Assembly (NCBI GenBank): GCA_030265685.1
Contig: JAJDGO010000017.1
Span: 1 to 32,155, forward strand
Direction of reading: 5' to 3'
Length of the DNA: 32,155 nt
Origin: Bacteroidales bacterium OttesenSCG-928-M11
Lineage (GTDB): Bacteria; Bacteroidota; Bacteroidia; Bacteroidales; Azobacteroidaceae
Part shown: positions 9,001 through 14,500 of the stretch, in pieces
Layout of the letters: every line of letters starts with the position of its first letter
Numbering within the stretch: position 1 is the first letter of the stretch
Program-made: the position numbers and the translations under genes
The notes under the pieces: model-generated
Databases searched by the model: none
What the model was told of the DNA's origin: nothing
Seen by the model: only the letters and a program-made list of their open reading frames with translations

Positions 9001-10943
9001 GCAGCAGATACCGTGTAACGCCCTGCACCCATTAAACCCATTGAAAGAGCTAACCCTCCCCATATATCTCCGTGAAATTGACCGGAACGCAATAGATTGG
9101 TGCGTTCTGTTAGTGGTTTCCCGTTCTCGTCCCGGACGATATTACCATTCGTATCTACTATGGGTGTTTCCTGATAAGCATCGTCGAGATTGAGTATGGT
9201 TCTCCATAACTGGCCGTAGTATTCTTCCGTTACCTCTCCGAAGTAATCAGAGATACCGAATTTTTCCAACTGTTTTTTGGTTGTGTCTAATATCTTACCG
9301 AAAGAGGAATGATCCGCACGGGCAAGTAAACCGCTCAACCGTTTTCCTCCGAATGTCTCTGCAATTTTCCTAACTCCTAAATCGGGAAGGTGTGCGCCAA
9401 ACATTTCGGAGTAGTTCTCTATAATGGCATTCGCTTCTCCTTGCCATATAGCACTGCCCCATGATTCATGATTGCTGAAATCATAGTTCCCATTTTCATC
9501 AATGATAACATCTCCCAGTTTGCGGTCTATAATATCCGATGTAGTCTTTCCTATTTGTATGGTGTTTGTCATAAGAGGAGCACGAACAAGCAAATCGTCT
9601 GCTGTTGTGCCTAATGCTTTTATTGTCCAATTAGTAGCTTCCTGTCCGAAACCTTTAATACCGTTATTCTTAACATAGGTCTTAAAGCCTTGTTCGGCCA
9701 TTTCTTTGACTACTTCTTCTCCAACAACTTTAGTGGCGACTTTGGACCCACCTTTGCCGAATAGTTTTATTCCCTCGAACCCGCCACCTGTCAATGCGAA
9801 ATCAATCATGAATGGAACCATGTGTCCTGTCATTACGCCAGCACGATTCCAAAAATTAGCGTTGCCACCATAATTGCCTTGTGTTTCCTGATTGAGATAA
9901 GCCTGCTCCATCATTATCTTATCAGCTTCCTCTTCTCTTTCTGAATAGTTGTGTCCGTGTCCCAATAGGGTAGAAGCGTTTGTTATATCAGACATTCCGA
10001 AATCCCAGGTATTTAACTTGCCGACAACACTTCCAACTCCACGCCAAAAACCTACATTTTCGCCTTTTTGACGTGCTTGTTCATCCTTTAAGGTCGAAAT
10101 GCGTTCATCTAATTGCGCTAATGCAGCTTGTAATTTCAGGTACTCGCCATCAACTTGTCTTCCATTAACGGTTGCTGAATTATAGGTATGAATTGCTCCG
10201 CCACTGCCACGAGGAAGATCTCTCCACGAGAAAGAAAGGGATTCTTTATCCAGCTCTTTGCCTCGAATGTTCATCTTCTCTATTATCTTTTCTCGTTGCT
10301 TGTCTGCTTTACGTAATTGACCACCCACAGACATATCGGCTACTTGACGATATTGAGATGAGTTGAAGTCGGCTACTTCTTTAGAGAAAGTGCGTTCTCC
10401 GGTAGGAGTAATGTAGGTTTGTTCAAAATTTCCTGTTTGTGGATTATGTTGGATGGAACCTTTGGCTGTATTACCGTAATTCATTCCTGTTTTACTGCCA
10501 TATTCAAGCATAGTGTCCATACGCTCGTTGAATTGTTTCATTGAGCGTTCGGAATTTTCCTTCATCCTCTGTATTCGGGATAGAGCCTCTTGTCGCTGTT
10601 CCTCTGTCATGGGTGTTCCGCCCTCTTGGGTTGCTTGTACGGGAGCAACAGAAGTTCCTACACTTACGATAGGATCTTTTCCTGTTTGGTTTTCATTTGT
10701 TGCTACCAGTTGCGTTCCGGGTGTTGGAGAAGAGGTAGGTTGTTCTGTCGGTTGTATTACAACTCTATTGGAGAACTCATCGAAAGTACCCAAGTCATTA
10801 AAGCCATATTTGTTCAGAGCATCATAGGCTTTCTTTCTCTTGCCTTCGTCCTGCAATCTATTACTGAACTCATCGGGGGTTCCCAAGTCATTGAACCCCC
10901 GATTTTTCATTGCATCATATAGTTTGCTGATATTGTCGTTCAT
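1..10943 (-). CDS. Giant polyvalent protein (C-terminus beyond window)
   Basis: The frame is open from an ATG at 10943 to base 1 without a stop: at least 3,647 codons. Frame continuity was checked at seven separate motifs. Approximate domains by residue: 1-61 two copies of a GFNDLG..DEFSNR motif; 360-390 and 625-650 hydrophobic stretches; 850-1090 beta-rich repeats; 1180-1290 E/R/K-rich coiled coil; 1345-1500 DdrB/ParB-like (QGNNRSDALKF); 1815-1920 inorganic-pyrophosphatase-like (MNHTYGYIRG); 2240-2355 RadC/JAB with HNHPSG...D (H2313, H2315); 2395-2500 a degenerate JAB copy; 2570-2825 ADP-ribosyltransferase (LWHGSPHNFDKFS, GLYFT); 2830-2950 metallopeptidase HEFGH (H2863, H2867) with a downstream DEA; 3060-3215 kinase-like (SDLHPRNVL, IDD). 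The remaining end resembles large polyvalent-associated domains. Proteins of this kind, known from phages and conjugative elements, are proposed to be delivered with the DNA and to disarm or modify host systems. It follows two probable ejection proteins at 18 bp, which suggests it is itself injected. Its activities are inferred from motifs only. Confidence 0.88.
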   Translation of the reverse strand, partial: MNDNISKLYDAMKNRGFNDLGTPDEFSNRLQDEGKRKKAYDALNKYGFNDLGTFDEFSNRVVIQPTEQPTSSPTPGTQLVATNENQTGKDPIVSVGTSVAPVQATQEGGTPMTEEQRQEALSRIQRMKENSERSMKQFNERMDTMLEYGSKTGMNYGNTAKGSIQHNPQTGNFEQTYITPTGERTFSKEVADFNSSQYRQVADMSVGGQLRKADKQREKIIEKMNIRGKELDKESLSFSWRDLPRGSGGAIHTYNSATVNGRQVDGEYLKLQAALAQLDERISTLKDEQARQKGENVGFWRGVGSVVGKLNTWDFGMSDITNASTLLGHGHNYSEREEEADKIMMEQAYLNQETQGNYGGNANFWNRAGVMTGHMVPFMIDFALTGGGFEGIKLFGKGGSKVATKVVGEEVVKEMAEQGFKTYVKNNGIKGFGQEATNWTIKALGTTADDLLVRAPLMTNTIQIGKTTSDIIDRKLGDVIIDENGNYDFSNHESWGSAIWQGEANAIIENYSEMFGAHLPDLGVRKIAETFGGKRLSGLLARADHSSFGKILDTTKKQLEKFGISDYFGEVTEEYYGQLWRTILNLDDAYQETPIVDTNGNIVRDENGKPLTERTNLLRSGQFHGDIWGGLALSMGLMGAGRYTVSAAGYGNMKHQVNRADKAATEILSPEIWEPLRETIDNTTNEDIGTLITSLLNDSEFSEKEKEATMAYVWNSMQLRGFNLGTIAEQRGNEQSEEEQALNESYLDGYDASSPQEMNDAKNMYEYQRKRAVEALGEELANLIDGNPVQQLLDMKNSGMYNENELSIVQDYANAKTLYNGMMQGIRDRIDDRIAQSNSMIDSHTNPDTGTIQTATMKQDDRKVYVIGGNLAMFDDGTIDREHSDESIILIDAETGKKEFTDPHSILSAESPINAEQQKQEAREAIQLQYAQEAANNIDGILPMNAGDIYNVSLDGENIKELTVEGPAVDENGMPIPDSFLVEIDGIPQNWTREEIQSASEAASLQRLNSFETERTVENEQNVQLEQQAVYEESRPEYILNDIVTLTAEDGTPVRGSITAEINEDGQIEVYTEQAINGKRINLFTPDELDSILINKNGEDIVIAPAAPVMEEITEETPDSTEIIEETVPEPEAEEQHQLSALERIPTDEKGKPIFGAVDAETAWDGLVEKTQDETTAQSFADNMVANKEAALKKAEKAKTKTTDDIDEFVEAENIRKAMIAEAQAELNHWKNIARTNKRRQEEAEAIRREEAKRISEEKRIQEEQERIEREEAERIEREALNGVPDWIKDTPQYARARGFRRSNSEKIDRQEPIESIKGKEVEVKFGEKDMPKGHVTVIEASQLQPSHSQGQRNPAFFLDEAQPKDRKDDVSIVSAQRIAENIRPEEITSSVTAYTGAPSVNTRGEVIQGNNRSDALKFMYDANKESAEKYKQYLFDHAEEFGLSTEDIAAMKNPVLVNMLDADDNEAIRLGQFVAQDTESGGIERIKPKNAIQKMGDKIRSFANILLSSHDEEMSFSELVDKNGVKTLQWMNQAGVISSTQYASAIDGKGNITGEAVNDLKSILYQSIFSGGSTSLEEMFNRMPAKAQKAILATAFRDYDSPNAERMVQELQQSIIAYNELSAYEPFFKAKNIEEVLRAVEAWKRQLTFDDVSGESYLPAEKFSNFALYLAAIYKGQTQKFIQQTFNDLYDVVQGTKEDTLFEEADKTPQPLVEAIRQVLDIEYQPIKQNDNGTNGSTHVAVDNQESTAERSGSDGDDISREQDTDGTEQTDDRGGAEDAGTGRTTTVTKEIAVAEAETETNPTEAQKEAGNYKKGHVKIHGFDISIEQPKGSIRSGVDPDGNAWSVTMNHTYGYIRGTKSRDNEQIDVFVGPNPESQKVFVVDQVNIDRSFDEHKVLIGFDSVEEAREAYLSNYEEGWQGLGNITETNIDSFRDWADMDGRRIKPFADYAMNQKQSFLNRFENILQDYTEDLRNEFEKNNTPYTEEELRSIAYDSISSNEESDLYMEAEQVLSDLIGKESYDKWYEANRANHNDTVAYLPDIINEINRVSNSQNIPVMTADEYLSANGASFMAGAEPALHKNIKDDKNKQRNIARVSEAMRENNERREELRKEYQKKVSRGEIRKPTREESLIKTANGHPDNEATQAARRVLDKRGIDWDEQSTANEPQPVLLTPNSTQGQFNWQHEVDHVSQMEITSEEKELREQVGYNTEEVGDVTFSERQLTEQGHLTFMGSPLTGRPKIKSSSDVAFLFKNLESAATENAFLVMIKEDGSYGVYYASTGGTTEVGVDMKLLFAAAKEYGAIKVCFVHNHPSGSLKPSRQDSNVHKNIVEAFRGSGIKAMQSVIINLDSGNYVEFDEHYDQIREKSKRKGKEIAPKIYQFDRQKLYVPVYKKKQIRSSADVAEFLSEQKRGAVPKIQILILDNALRVNKYMFVDPNLSVSELKEKIIHEVGKHGECVMLASNGALDSDYIGLLKEYIKPAGIRLLDVLEIKQDEDIINNYKSFADEGLMEPKLKYQKSSEKFKPISKPKLGKLISKLKKTELAKDVVVDKKAMQSYLEKHLGKETAERFMTLWHGSPHNFDKFSLSFMGTGEGNQAFGPGLYFTNNKEIAEYYASQLSAPKYVLMYKGKEASNTEQAAHSLFTLHGAESIEDAIRIAEENKNEFKDDSEIQKSYNDIISVLRNSKESDFEEVDVNKGVLYNVDTVDDLNLIEWYGELSPKQKDALIAGIESLPEYNNETGEGIDQQDKAMVIDTIRNSGLDGRQVQGTLEYLLGNGEDATYMEFMRNAGFHGVKYPSDSLSDRDSDSFNYVIFDEEVLDIKDKIRLMSTPSGEIYGFVTPDGTIYLNPDKMNANTPIHEFGHLWNSFIKENNPELYAKGAELIKESEYWSKVNNNPSYSSLSEEQKIDEALAMLIGDKGEAQYGKSDLMTFAGVKAWLHDIWGWIKQKIGISPKNNIEDMTLQDFTKLALSDILGGKKIEKTEKNTNFANNEESGTNTDQSGSEIPLGSTQEELRGMYENTFGTNLASRLREGTGGNSSQLSQHEREDLEKRITRDYAKENDVWVDDFYSLGSPMRGGGNENTLAVNPNNGYIYKANNLMNSNMLVSQLLKQVSAHNLIFPETAYEIEGITGVDFGGNSTPIVEPILKQKYVPNSVEATQQEIDGYMDELGFEKVNNTTFSNGEYIVSDLHPRNVLKDANGNIHVIDDIIRPAQPKVQEPPKMNVGEDLFEYARRVTEWNENKSRNSEEAEIRKQSVEKKETPSRDSAFSERDRVAARESYERMVSSGAYQFQEAVQDSMLGLKKTYQAILEEKTNIADVPGFENAYLAENRMSSVNAAEQRDYYGRFMRPLLEEIGRICGTDKAKRQALEDYMMAKHGLERNQVLAERDAKENDKDVSEYRNRDYAGLTALTGVEDVAEAEAIAEKMVADYESENETDKLWQMINAATGATLAKIYYGGLLSKESYEQISGMYQYYIPLQGFDEKTSDEVYGYMTSNQSPLIGAPIKRAEGRKSRADDPIATIAMMADTAIMKSNRNLMKQKFLNFVLNHPSDLISVSDLWLQYDEVSGEWEPIFPEISPNDSASEVDQKVTDFEEKMKELSENDDKYKRGKDIPNIPYRVINGNLSEHQVLVKRGGSTYV
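10872..10903. other. Perfect 11-bp inverted repeat inside the start of the giant gene
   Basis: ATCGGGGGTTC at 10872-10882 and GAACCCCCGAT at 10893-10903 are exact reverse complements around a 10-base loop. On the plus strand the hairpin is followed by TTTTTC, the form of an intrinsic terminator for transcripts antisense to the giant gene. In the giant gene's own mRNA it covers roughly codons 14-24, close enough to the start to affect translation. The second copy of the protein repeat (codons 40-61) lacks the complementary bases, so the hairpin is not forced by the protein sequence. The structure is directly visible; its role is inferred. Confidence 0.6.
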
Positions 10944-10961
10944 GTCGATATGTTATTTGAT

Positions 10962-11966
10962 TTACCAACCTACGGAAGGAGTTTGTTTGGAAGCAGCTTC
11001 TACCTCCGCGGCAATTTGCGCAGTAGGCTTACGACGATAAGTTGTTTTGGCTCTTCTCCCGGTACCGGTAGTTATTGCCTCGTTTATATCTACTCCATAT
11101 TCGGAAGCATATCCTTCGACTGCCCTGTCATAATCCTGCGTTGTGTCATATGTATGGGTTTCGTCTCCAATCTTTAGACTCGGCTTCTTACTACTATTGC
11201 TTCCTGTCCTATAGCTTTCGGCTCTTGCGGACGATGCACTGGCAGAAGCGCGGGAGGCTTGTCCTGCGGCATTGTTCCTATCGATACGGGATTTCTCGTA
11301 GTCGCCTGCGTATTCTGACTTAATACGTTCCTGTTCGGCTTTGTATTCGGCTTGTGTTATTTGATGCGCTTTCAACTTCTCATTGAGGTCAGCCATCGCA
11401 ATATCCCGCTTCTCTTTCGCTTCTGCTCTACTATCCAGTATAGCATCCCTTTCCAACTGCCTACGCCAATTGCGGTCTGCTCTGTCTGTATCGTCATCCA
11501 TCTTTAATGCTTGCAGATAACTACTCATATACTGGCGTTGATTTGCCTCTCGTTCGGTTTTCAGTTTGTCATAACGCTCTTTTGCCTTTGCCGACATTCC
11601 TTTGCTCGGATCATAAGCATTGGGTGCGCCTTTAGTTGTAAAATACAGATTAGAGAGGGAAGATATGCCATCGCCAATAGCGGCGAATATTGCCTCTCTC
11701 TTTTGTTTCTTACGTTCTTTATCCAAATCTTCCTGAGTGGGAGGTTTGTATGGACTCATCTGCTGAAACATTTGAGAGTATGACATCCGTTGAGGCTGCG
11801 TAGCCGTTGTAGATGATTGTTCAGCCACGGTAGGACCTTGCGACTGTTGTTGTGGAGAAGTGGTTGCAGGAGGTTGTGGTAAATCCGTAGATACCTTTAC
11901 CTCTTCCACTTGTTGGGATTCGGGCAGTTGAGTACCAGTGCCTAATATTTCATCCAGTGTTGCCAT
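10962..11966 (-). CDS. Probable phage virion/ejection-associated coiled-coil protein
   Basis: A 334-residue protein with no enzymatic motif that I recognise. Residues 1-60 are rich in Q, T, S and P and look disordered. The segment MFQQMSPYKPPTQEDLDKER introduces a long charged helical stretch (about 70-240) dense in K, R, E and A, followed by a serine/alanine-rich linker and a short basic C-terminal part (about 260-334). There is no signal peptide; a short hydrophobic patch lies near AIFAAIGDGISSLSNLYF. It starts 2 bp after the stop of the preceding gene and ends 18 bp before the giant gene, so the three are almost certainly co-transcribed. Position between a gp14-like protein and a giant protein resembles the ejection-protein block of podoviruses. 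That is an inference from order and composition, and a scaffold or tail role is also possible. Confidence 0.75.
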   Translation of the reverse strand: MATLDEILGTGTQLPESQQVEEVKVSTDLPQPPATTSPQQQSQGPTVAEQSSTTATQPQRMSYSQMFQQMSPYKPPTQEDLDKERKKQKREAIFAAIGDGISSLSNLYFTTKGAPNAYDPSKGMSAKAKERYDKLKTEREANQRQYMSSYLQALKMDDDTDRADRNWRRQLERDAILDSRAEAKEKRDIAMADLNEKLKAHQITQAEYKAEQERIKSEYAGDYEKSRIDRNNAAGQASRASASASSARAESYRTGSNSSKKPSLKIGDETHTYDTTQDYDRAVEGYASEYGVDINEAITTGTGRRAKTTYRRKPTAQIAAEVEAASKQTPSVGW

Positions 11967-11968
11967 GA

Positions 11969-12460
11969 TTAAAACAGTCCTGCTATATTACTCCCAACTT
12001 GTGCAACTCCTTGTATGGCTTGTGCTGTATTAGCGGCTTTCTGCATTTGCAAGTTGTTAAGCTGCTCCTGAATGTTTGCATCATTTTGTTGATATTTATT
12101 TTCGATAGCATCTTTTCTTCTGTCTGCATTAATAGCGATAGAAGATGTGGCATCTGAGAGAGCTGCGTTGTTAGCTTCCTTTGCTGCCGCTACACTCTCT
12201 TCGGATCCTCCCATTACAGCTTGCGCTCCGGCAGCTTGCTTGTTGCGGTTACGAATACTATTCTCGGTACGAGTTAGTATAGCCTGTGCATCTGCGCGCT
12301 GTGTAGCATCTTCATTGTAACGACGGTCATACCAATCCTGATTCTTCTTGCGTTGTTCATTGAGATTGTTCCTGACTTTCTTCATCGCTTTGGAAGCGGA
12401 GATGCCGCCAAAAATACTTCCGACAGCACCCAGTCCTGCACCTATTAAACTACCAACCAT
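11969..12460 (-). CDS. Small internal virion / DNA-ejection-like protein
   Basis: A 163-residue protein. The N-terminus MVGSLIGAGLGAVGSIFGGI is a glycine-zipper-like hydrophobic helix able to insert in a membrane. It is followed by a long polar, Q/A/N/R-rich helix with probable coiled coil (about 28-140), and the C-terminus returns to a small-residue hydrophobic stretch (AQAIQGVAQVGSNIAGLF). This layout, one amphipathic or membrane-active end plus a long helix, matches T7 gp14-like internal virion proteins and DNA-pilot proteins of small phages, and similar proteins are common in Bacteroidales prophages. It is the first gene of the minus-strand block that continues into the giant protein. The homology claim rests on pattern, not on a search. 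Confidence 0.7.
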   Translation of the reverse strand: MVGSLIGAGLGAVGSIFGGISASKAMKKVRNNLNEQRKKNQDWYDRRYNEDATQRADAQAILTRTENSIRNRNKQAAGAQAVMGGSEESVAAAKEANNAALSDATSSIAINADRRKDAIENKYQQNDANIQEQLNNLQMQKAANTAQAIQGVAQVGSNIAGLF

Positions 12461-12489
12461 ATCTTTGATATTTTAAGTTAAACTTATAA

Positions 12490-12519
12490 TTGAGCGATAA
12501 AGATAAGTAGTTAGCTTTG
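12490..12519 (+). promoter_or_regulatory. Bacteroidales-type promoter for the 12544 gene
   Basis: TAGCTTTG at 12512-12519 fits the -7 consensus TAnnTTTG, and a TTG at 12490-12492 lies 19 bp upstream in the -33 position. The predicted transcript would begin about 12525, giving a leader of only some 20 bases before the ATG at 12544. This also argues against a TTG start at 12517, which would lie upstream of or at the transcription start. Confidence 0.6.
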
Positions 12520-12543
12520 TGCGGTATTTTTATCTTTAACTAC

Positions 12544-12825
12544 ATGCAAGGGAAGAAAACTGGAGGACGGAAAAAGGGTACTCCCAACAAATCTACTATG
12601 TTGGGAAAAAGCTCTATTGTTGAATTGCTGAATGATTACAGTAATAGTGGTCTCATGTCTTCCGACTTTAAAATACTTGATCCCAAAGACAGGCTTTATA
12701 TAGCTGAGAAGCTAATGCAATACGTTATGCCTAAAATGCAATCTACCTCTCTCAACTTCGACGATTCCGAAAAAGGTAAGACAATAGAAGATACACTCTC
12801 TAAACTTGCAGAAGAGGAAACATAA
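12544..12825 (+). CDS. Small basic phage protein with GRKKGTPNK N-terminus
   Basis: A 93-residue protein starting MQGKKTGGRKKGTPNKST, followed by a predicted helical segment (SSIVELLNDYSNSGLMSSDF), then DPKDRLYIAEKLMQYVMPKMQS and an acidic C-terminal tail. Proteins with a basic G-G-R-K-K-G-T-P-N-K start and a following DPKDRL...YV.PK motif are widespread in Bacteroidota phages and phage-like islands. The basic N-terminal part suggests DNA binding, and a small-terminase-like or regulatory role is conceivable, but I do not recognise a defined function. The ATG at 12544 is preferred to an in-frame TTG at 12517 because the promoter lies between and upstream of them. It is the only plus-strand gene in the element part of the window. 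Confidence 0.65.
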   Translation: MQGKKTGGRKKGTPNKSTMLGKSSIVELLNDYSNSGLMSSDFKILDPKDRLYIAEKLMQYVMPKMQSTSLNFDDSEKGKTIEDTLSKLAEEET

Positions 12826-13059
12826 TTCAATTTGTCGTTGAGAATTGCTCCTTAGCTCTACTTTAGATAACAACTCTCCTAAAATCAACAAAAAGCTATG
12901 TCGTTTTTTATGTAGATAAAAAACCTACATAACCTAAAATAAAAACCTAAAAAAACCTACGTTTAAAAGATAAATATAAACATAAAGTAAAAATAAAAGA
13001 TATATCATCTAACGATGATAATATAAAAGAAATAATAGAAAGTCTTTATGTGATATATT
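12826..13059. repeat. AT-rich non-coding segment with AAAAACCTA repeats and inverted repeats
   Basis: No gene is visible in these 234 bases between the convergent 12544 gene and the integrase. The stretch 12918-12960 contains AACCTA four times (near 12922, 12931, 12944 and 12954), three of them preceded by an A-run. ATGTAG at 12910-12915 and CTACAT at 12925-12930 form an inverted repeat overlapping the first copy. Short direct repeats at the end of an integrative element next to the integrase could be recombinase arm sites, excisionase sites or merely AT-rich drift. The repeats are seen; their function is a guess. Confidence 0.45.
12990..13020 (-). terminator. Possible integrase terminator
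   Basis: TATCATC (13003-13009) and GATGATA (13014-13020) form a perfect 7-bp stem with a 4-base loop. Read on the minus strand, the direction of the integrase transcript, the stem is followed by TATCTTTTATTTTT. The stem is short and AT-rich, so efficiency is uncertain. Confidence 0.4.
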
Positions 13060-14298
13060 TCATGTCGTTATTTTATTGTTTTCAGAACAATACTTCAATA
13101 CATAGTCTACTACCTTTTCGTTAGCCTCATCAATCTTCTTGTTGTCTATGTTGATGTAAATATCCGTTACGGTATTACCTCCATGACCCAAAGCAGCCGC
13201 AATCGTGTCTTTAGATATGTCAAGCGACCACGCTATTGTTGCCCATGTGTGGCGTGTCCAGTAGGTGGATAATTTCGGAAATGCAGCTTCTCTGATTTTC
13301 TTTCCGTGCTTTTTTACTTCAACAAAACCGATTTCTTTGAGGTTCTTGTTGAATCGGTGTGCGAAGTCTTTGTAATTCGAATATCTCTCCATGATGTTGA
13401 GTAGGTATGTTTCCCCGGAATACTTGTCAATAATCTTTTGTGTCTCCGGAAGAATCTTGATAGAATACATACGGCCTGTTTTCGAGCGTTTGTATTCAAG
13501 TCGCCCGTTTACGACATCAGTCTTTTTTGCATAGCACAGGTCAATGATGTTTATCCCGATCAGGTAGAATAAAAGCATGAATAAATCCTGGTATTGCTCT
13601 TGGTGTGGCTCAACGGAGTAGTTTTTGAACTTGGATAACTCCCCAATCGTTAATGAGCGTTTTGCTGTCCTTTCATGCTTTATCTTGAACTTTCTGAAAG
13701 GGTAGTGGGTAATTACATCATCGTCGATAGCTTCGTTAAATACTGCCCTTAAATTGCGAAAATGAATAGCACGGCCGTTTATGGATGTAACTGAATTTTC
13801 CAAATGCTTGTCGAATGATTTCAGCCATCCGACTGTAATATCTTCAAATTTGAGCGTGTGAATGTCATCCACGAAGTTGGTTATCTTCTTGAACGTCGAT
13901 TCGTAAAGTTCCCGGGTGCTTTTCTTTGACTTGCTCTGAATGTATTCTATAAACCGTTGCTCAAATAAACCGATTGTTTCTTTCTCTTCTTCCGGATTTA
14001 TACGCTTCATAATTTCTTTCTTGATAGCAGAAGCATTCAATCTACCCAGTCTTTCTAATTGCAAGTTGAGCAGCTCCGTTTCTACATCAAGGGAAAACCG
14101 GGTTAAGTAATTATTCAGTGATTGCTTTCGTGGATGATTAACAACACGATCCTTGTCTTTATCCCATTGTTCGGGAGTCAAGAACACACTGGTAGAGATA
14201 AGTGCAGAAGTTTGTTTGTGGGTAATACCCAGTTTGAGAGGAGAGCTGCCGTCTTTACGCTTACTCCGTTTGTCTAAGTAGAATTTCGTTGTAGCCAT
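13060..14298 (-). CDS. Tyrosine recombinase / phage integrase
   Basis: A 412-residue site-specific recombinase expected to insert and excise the element at tRNA-Pro. The start MATTKFYLDKRSKRKDGSSP is the typical beginning of the arm-binding domain of Bacteroidales integrases; the frame stays open upstream into the tRNA gene, but that extension is not coding. Residues about 1-95 are the arm-type domain, 108-205 the SAM-like core-binding domain, and 215-405 the catalytic domain. Visible catalytic residues are K273 (in SKTG), R349 (TYWTRHTWAT), H372 (LGHGG) and nucleophile Y381 (TDIYI). Two canonical positions differ: the first catalytic arginine is replaced (GINIIDL, N250), and the His of the H-x-x-R box is Tyr (Y346). 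Loss of the first arginine is known from IntDOT of the Bacteroides element CTnDOT, which remains active. Clustered TGCAAA sites lie across its start. Confidence 0.93.
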   Translation of the reverse strand: MATTKFYLDKRSKRKDGSSPLKLGITHKQTSALISTSVFLTPEQWDKDKDRVVNHPRKQSLNNYLTRFSLDVETELLNLQLERLGRLNASAIKKEIMKRINPEEEKETIGLFEQRFIEYIQSKSKKSTRELYESTFKKITNFVDDIHTLKFEDITVGWLKSFDKHLENSVTSINGRAIHFRNLRAVFNEAIDDDVITHYPFRKFKIKHERTAKRSLTIGELSKFKNYSVEPHQEQYQDLFMLLFYLIGINIIDLCYAKKTDVVNGRLEYKRSKTGRMYSIKILPETQKIIDKYSGETYLLNIMERYSNYKDFAHRFNKNLKEIGFVEVKKHGKKIREAAFPKLSTYWTRHTWATIAWSLDISKDTIAAALGHGGNTVTDIYINIDNKKIDEANEKVVDYVLKYCSENNKITT

Positions 14299-14304
14299 GA
14301 TAAA

Positions 14305-14367
14305 TTTGCAGGGATTTTGCAGGTGTTTTTGTGCAAACCAGTTCAAGACTGTGCAAAAATGTGCAAA
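14305..14367. repeat. Cluster of five TTTGCA/TGCAAA sites upstream of the integrase
   Basis: TTTGCA occurs at 14305-14310 and 14316-14321, both extended to TTTGCAGG and 11 bp apart. The reverse orientation TGCAAA occurs at 14332-14337, 14352-14357 and 14362-14367, each as GTGCAAA. Five copies in 63 bases, with one orientation on the integrase side and the other on the tRNA side, sit between the integrase start and the putative crossover site. This is where integrase arm sites, excisionase sites or an operator would be expected. The assignment is inferred from position. Confidence 0.5.
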
Positions 14368-14464
14368 ACTTCCCTTTTTTTTATCGTCGGCAAGCCTGAT
14401 GTTATGTAAAAAACAATACTGACAACCAATCTTAAATGACTGATTGTCAGAAATTTTTGTTTTG

Positions 14465-14500
14465 TCGAGGTACCAGGATTCGAACCTGGGACCCCCTGCT
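14465..14500 (-). other. Putative attachment site (att) in the 3' part of tRNA-Pro
   Basis: The element abuts the 3' half of the tRNA (T-arm and acceptor). Integration into tRNA 3' ends normally duplicates this segment so that the gene stays intact. The tRNA here is complete, consistent with the junction regenerating it. The crossover length cannot be fixed because the other junction lies outside the window. Confidence 0.5.

Larger units (their letters stand above)
1..14464. mobile_element. Right end of an integrated phage-like element (left end outside window)
   Basis: The stretch runs from the 3' end of tRNA-Pro leftward past the window edge. It holds a tyrosine integrase immediately next to the tRNA, a short gene on the opposite strand, two probable virion or ejection proteins and a giant polyvalent protein. 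An integrase beside the 3' end of a tRNA gene is the classic arrangement for site-specific insertion. The ejection-type proteins favour a prophage over a conjugative element, but no terminase, portal or capsid gene lies inside the window, so phage identity is inferred. Domains of the polyvalent type also occur on conjugative elements. The exact boundary and the second attachment site cannot be seen. Confidence 0.8.

Noticed and set aside
12517-12543. TTG start for the 12544 gene
   Set aside because: The -7 promoter box overlaps this position, and the ATG at 12544 begins the conserved basic start.
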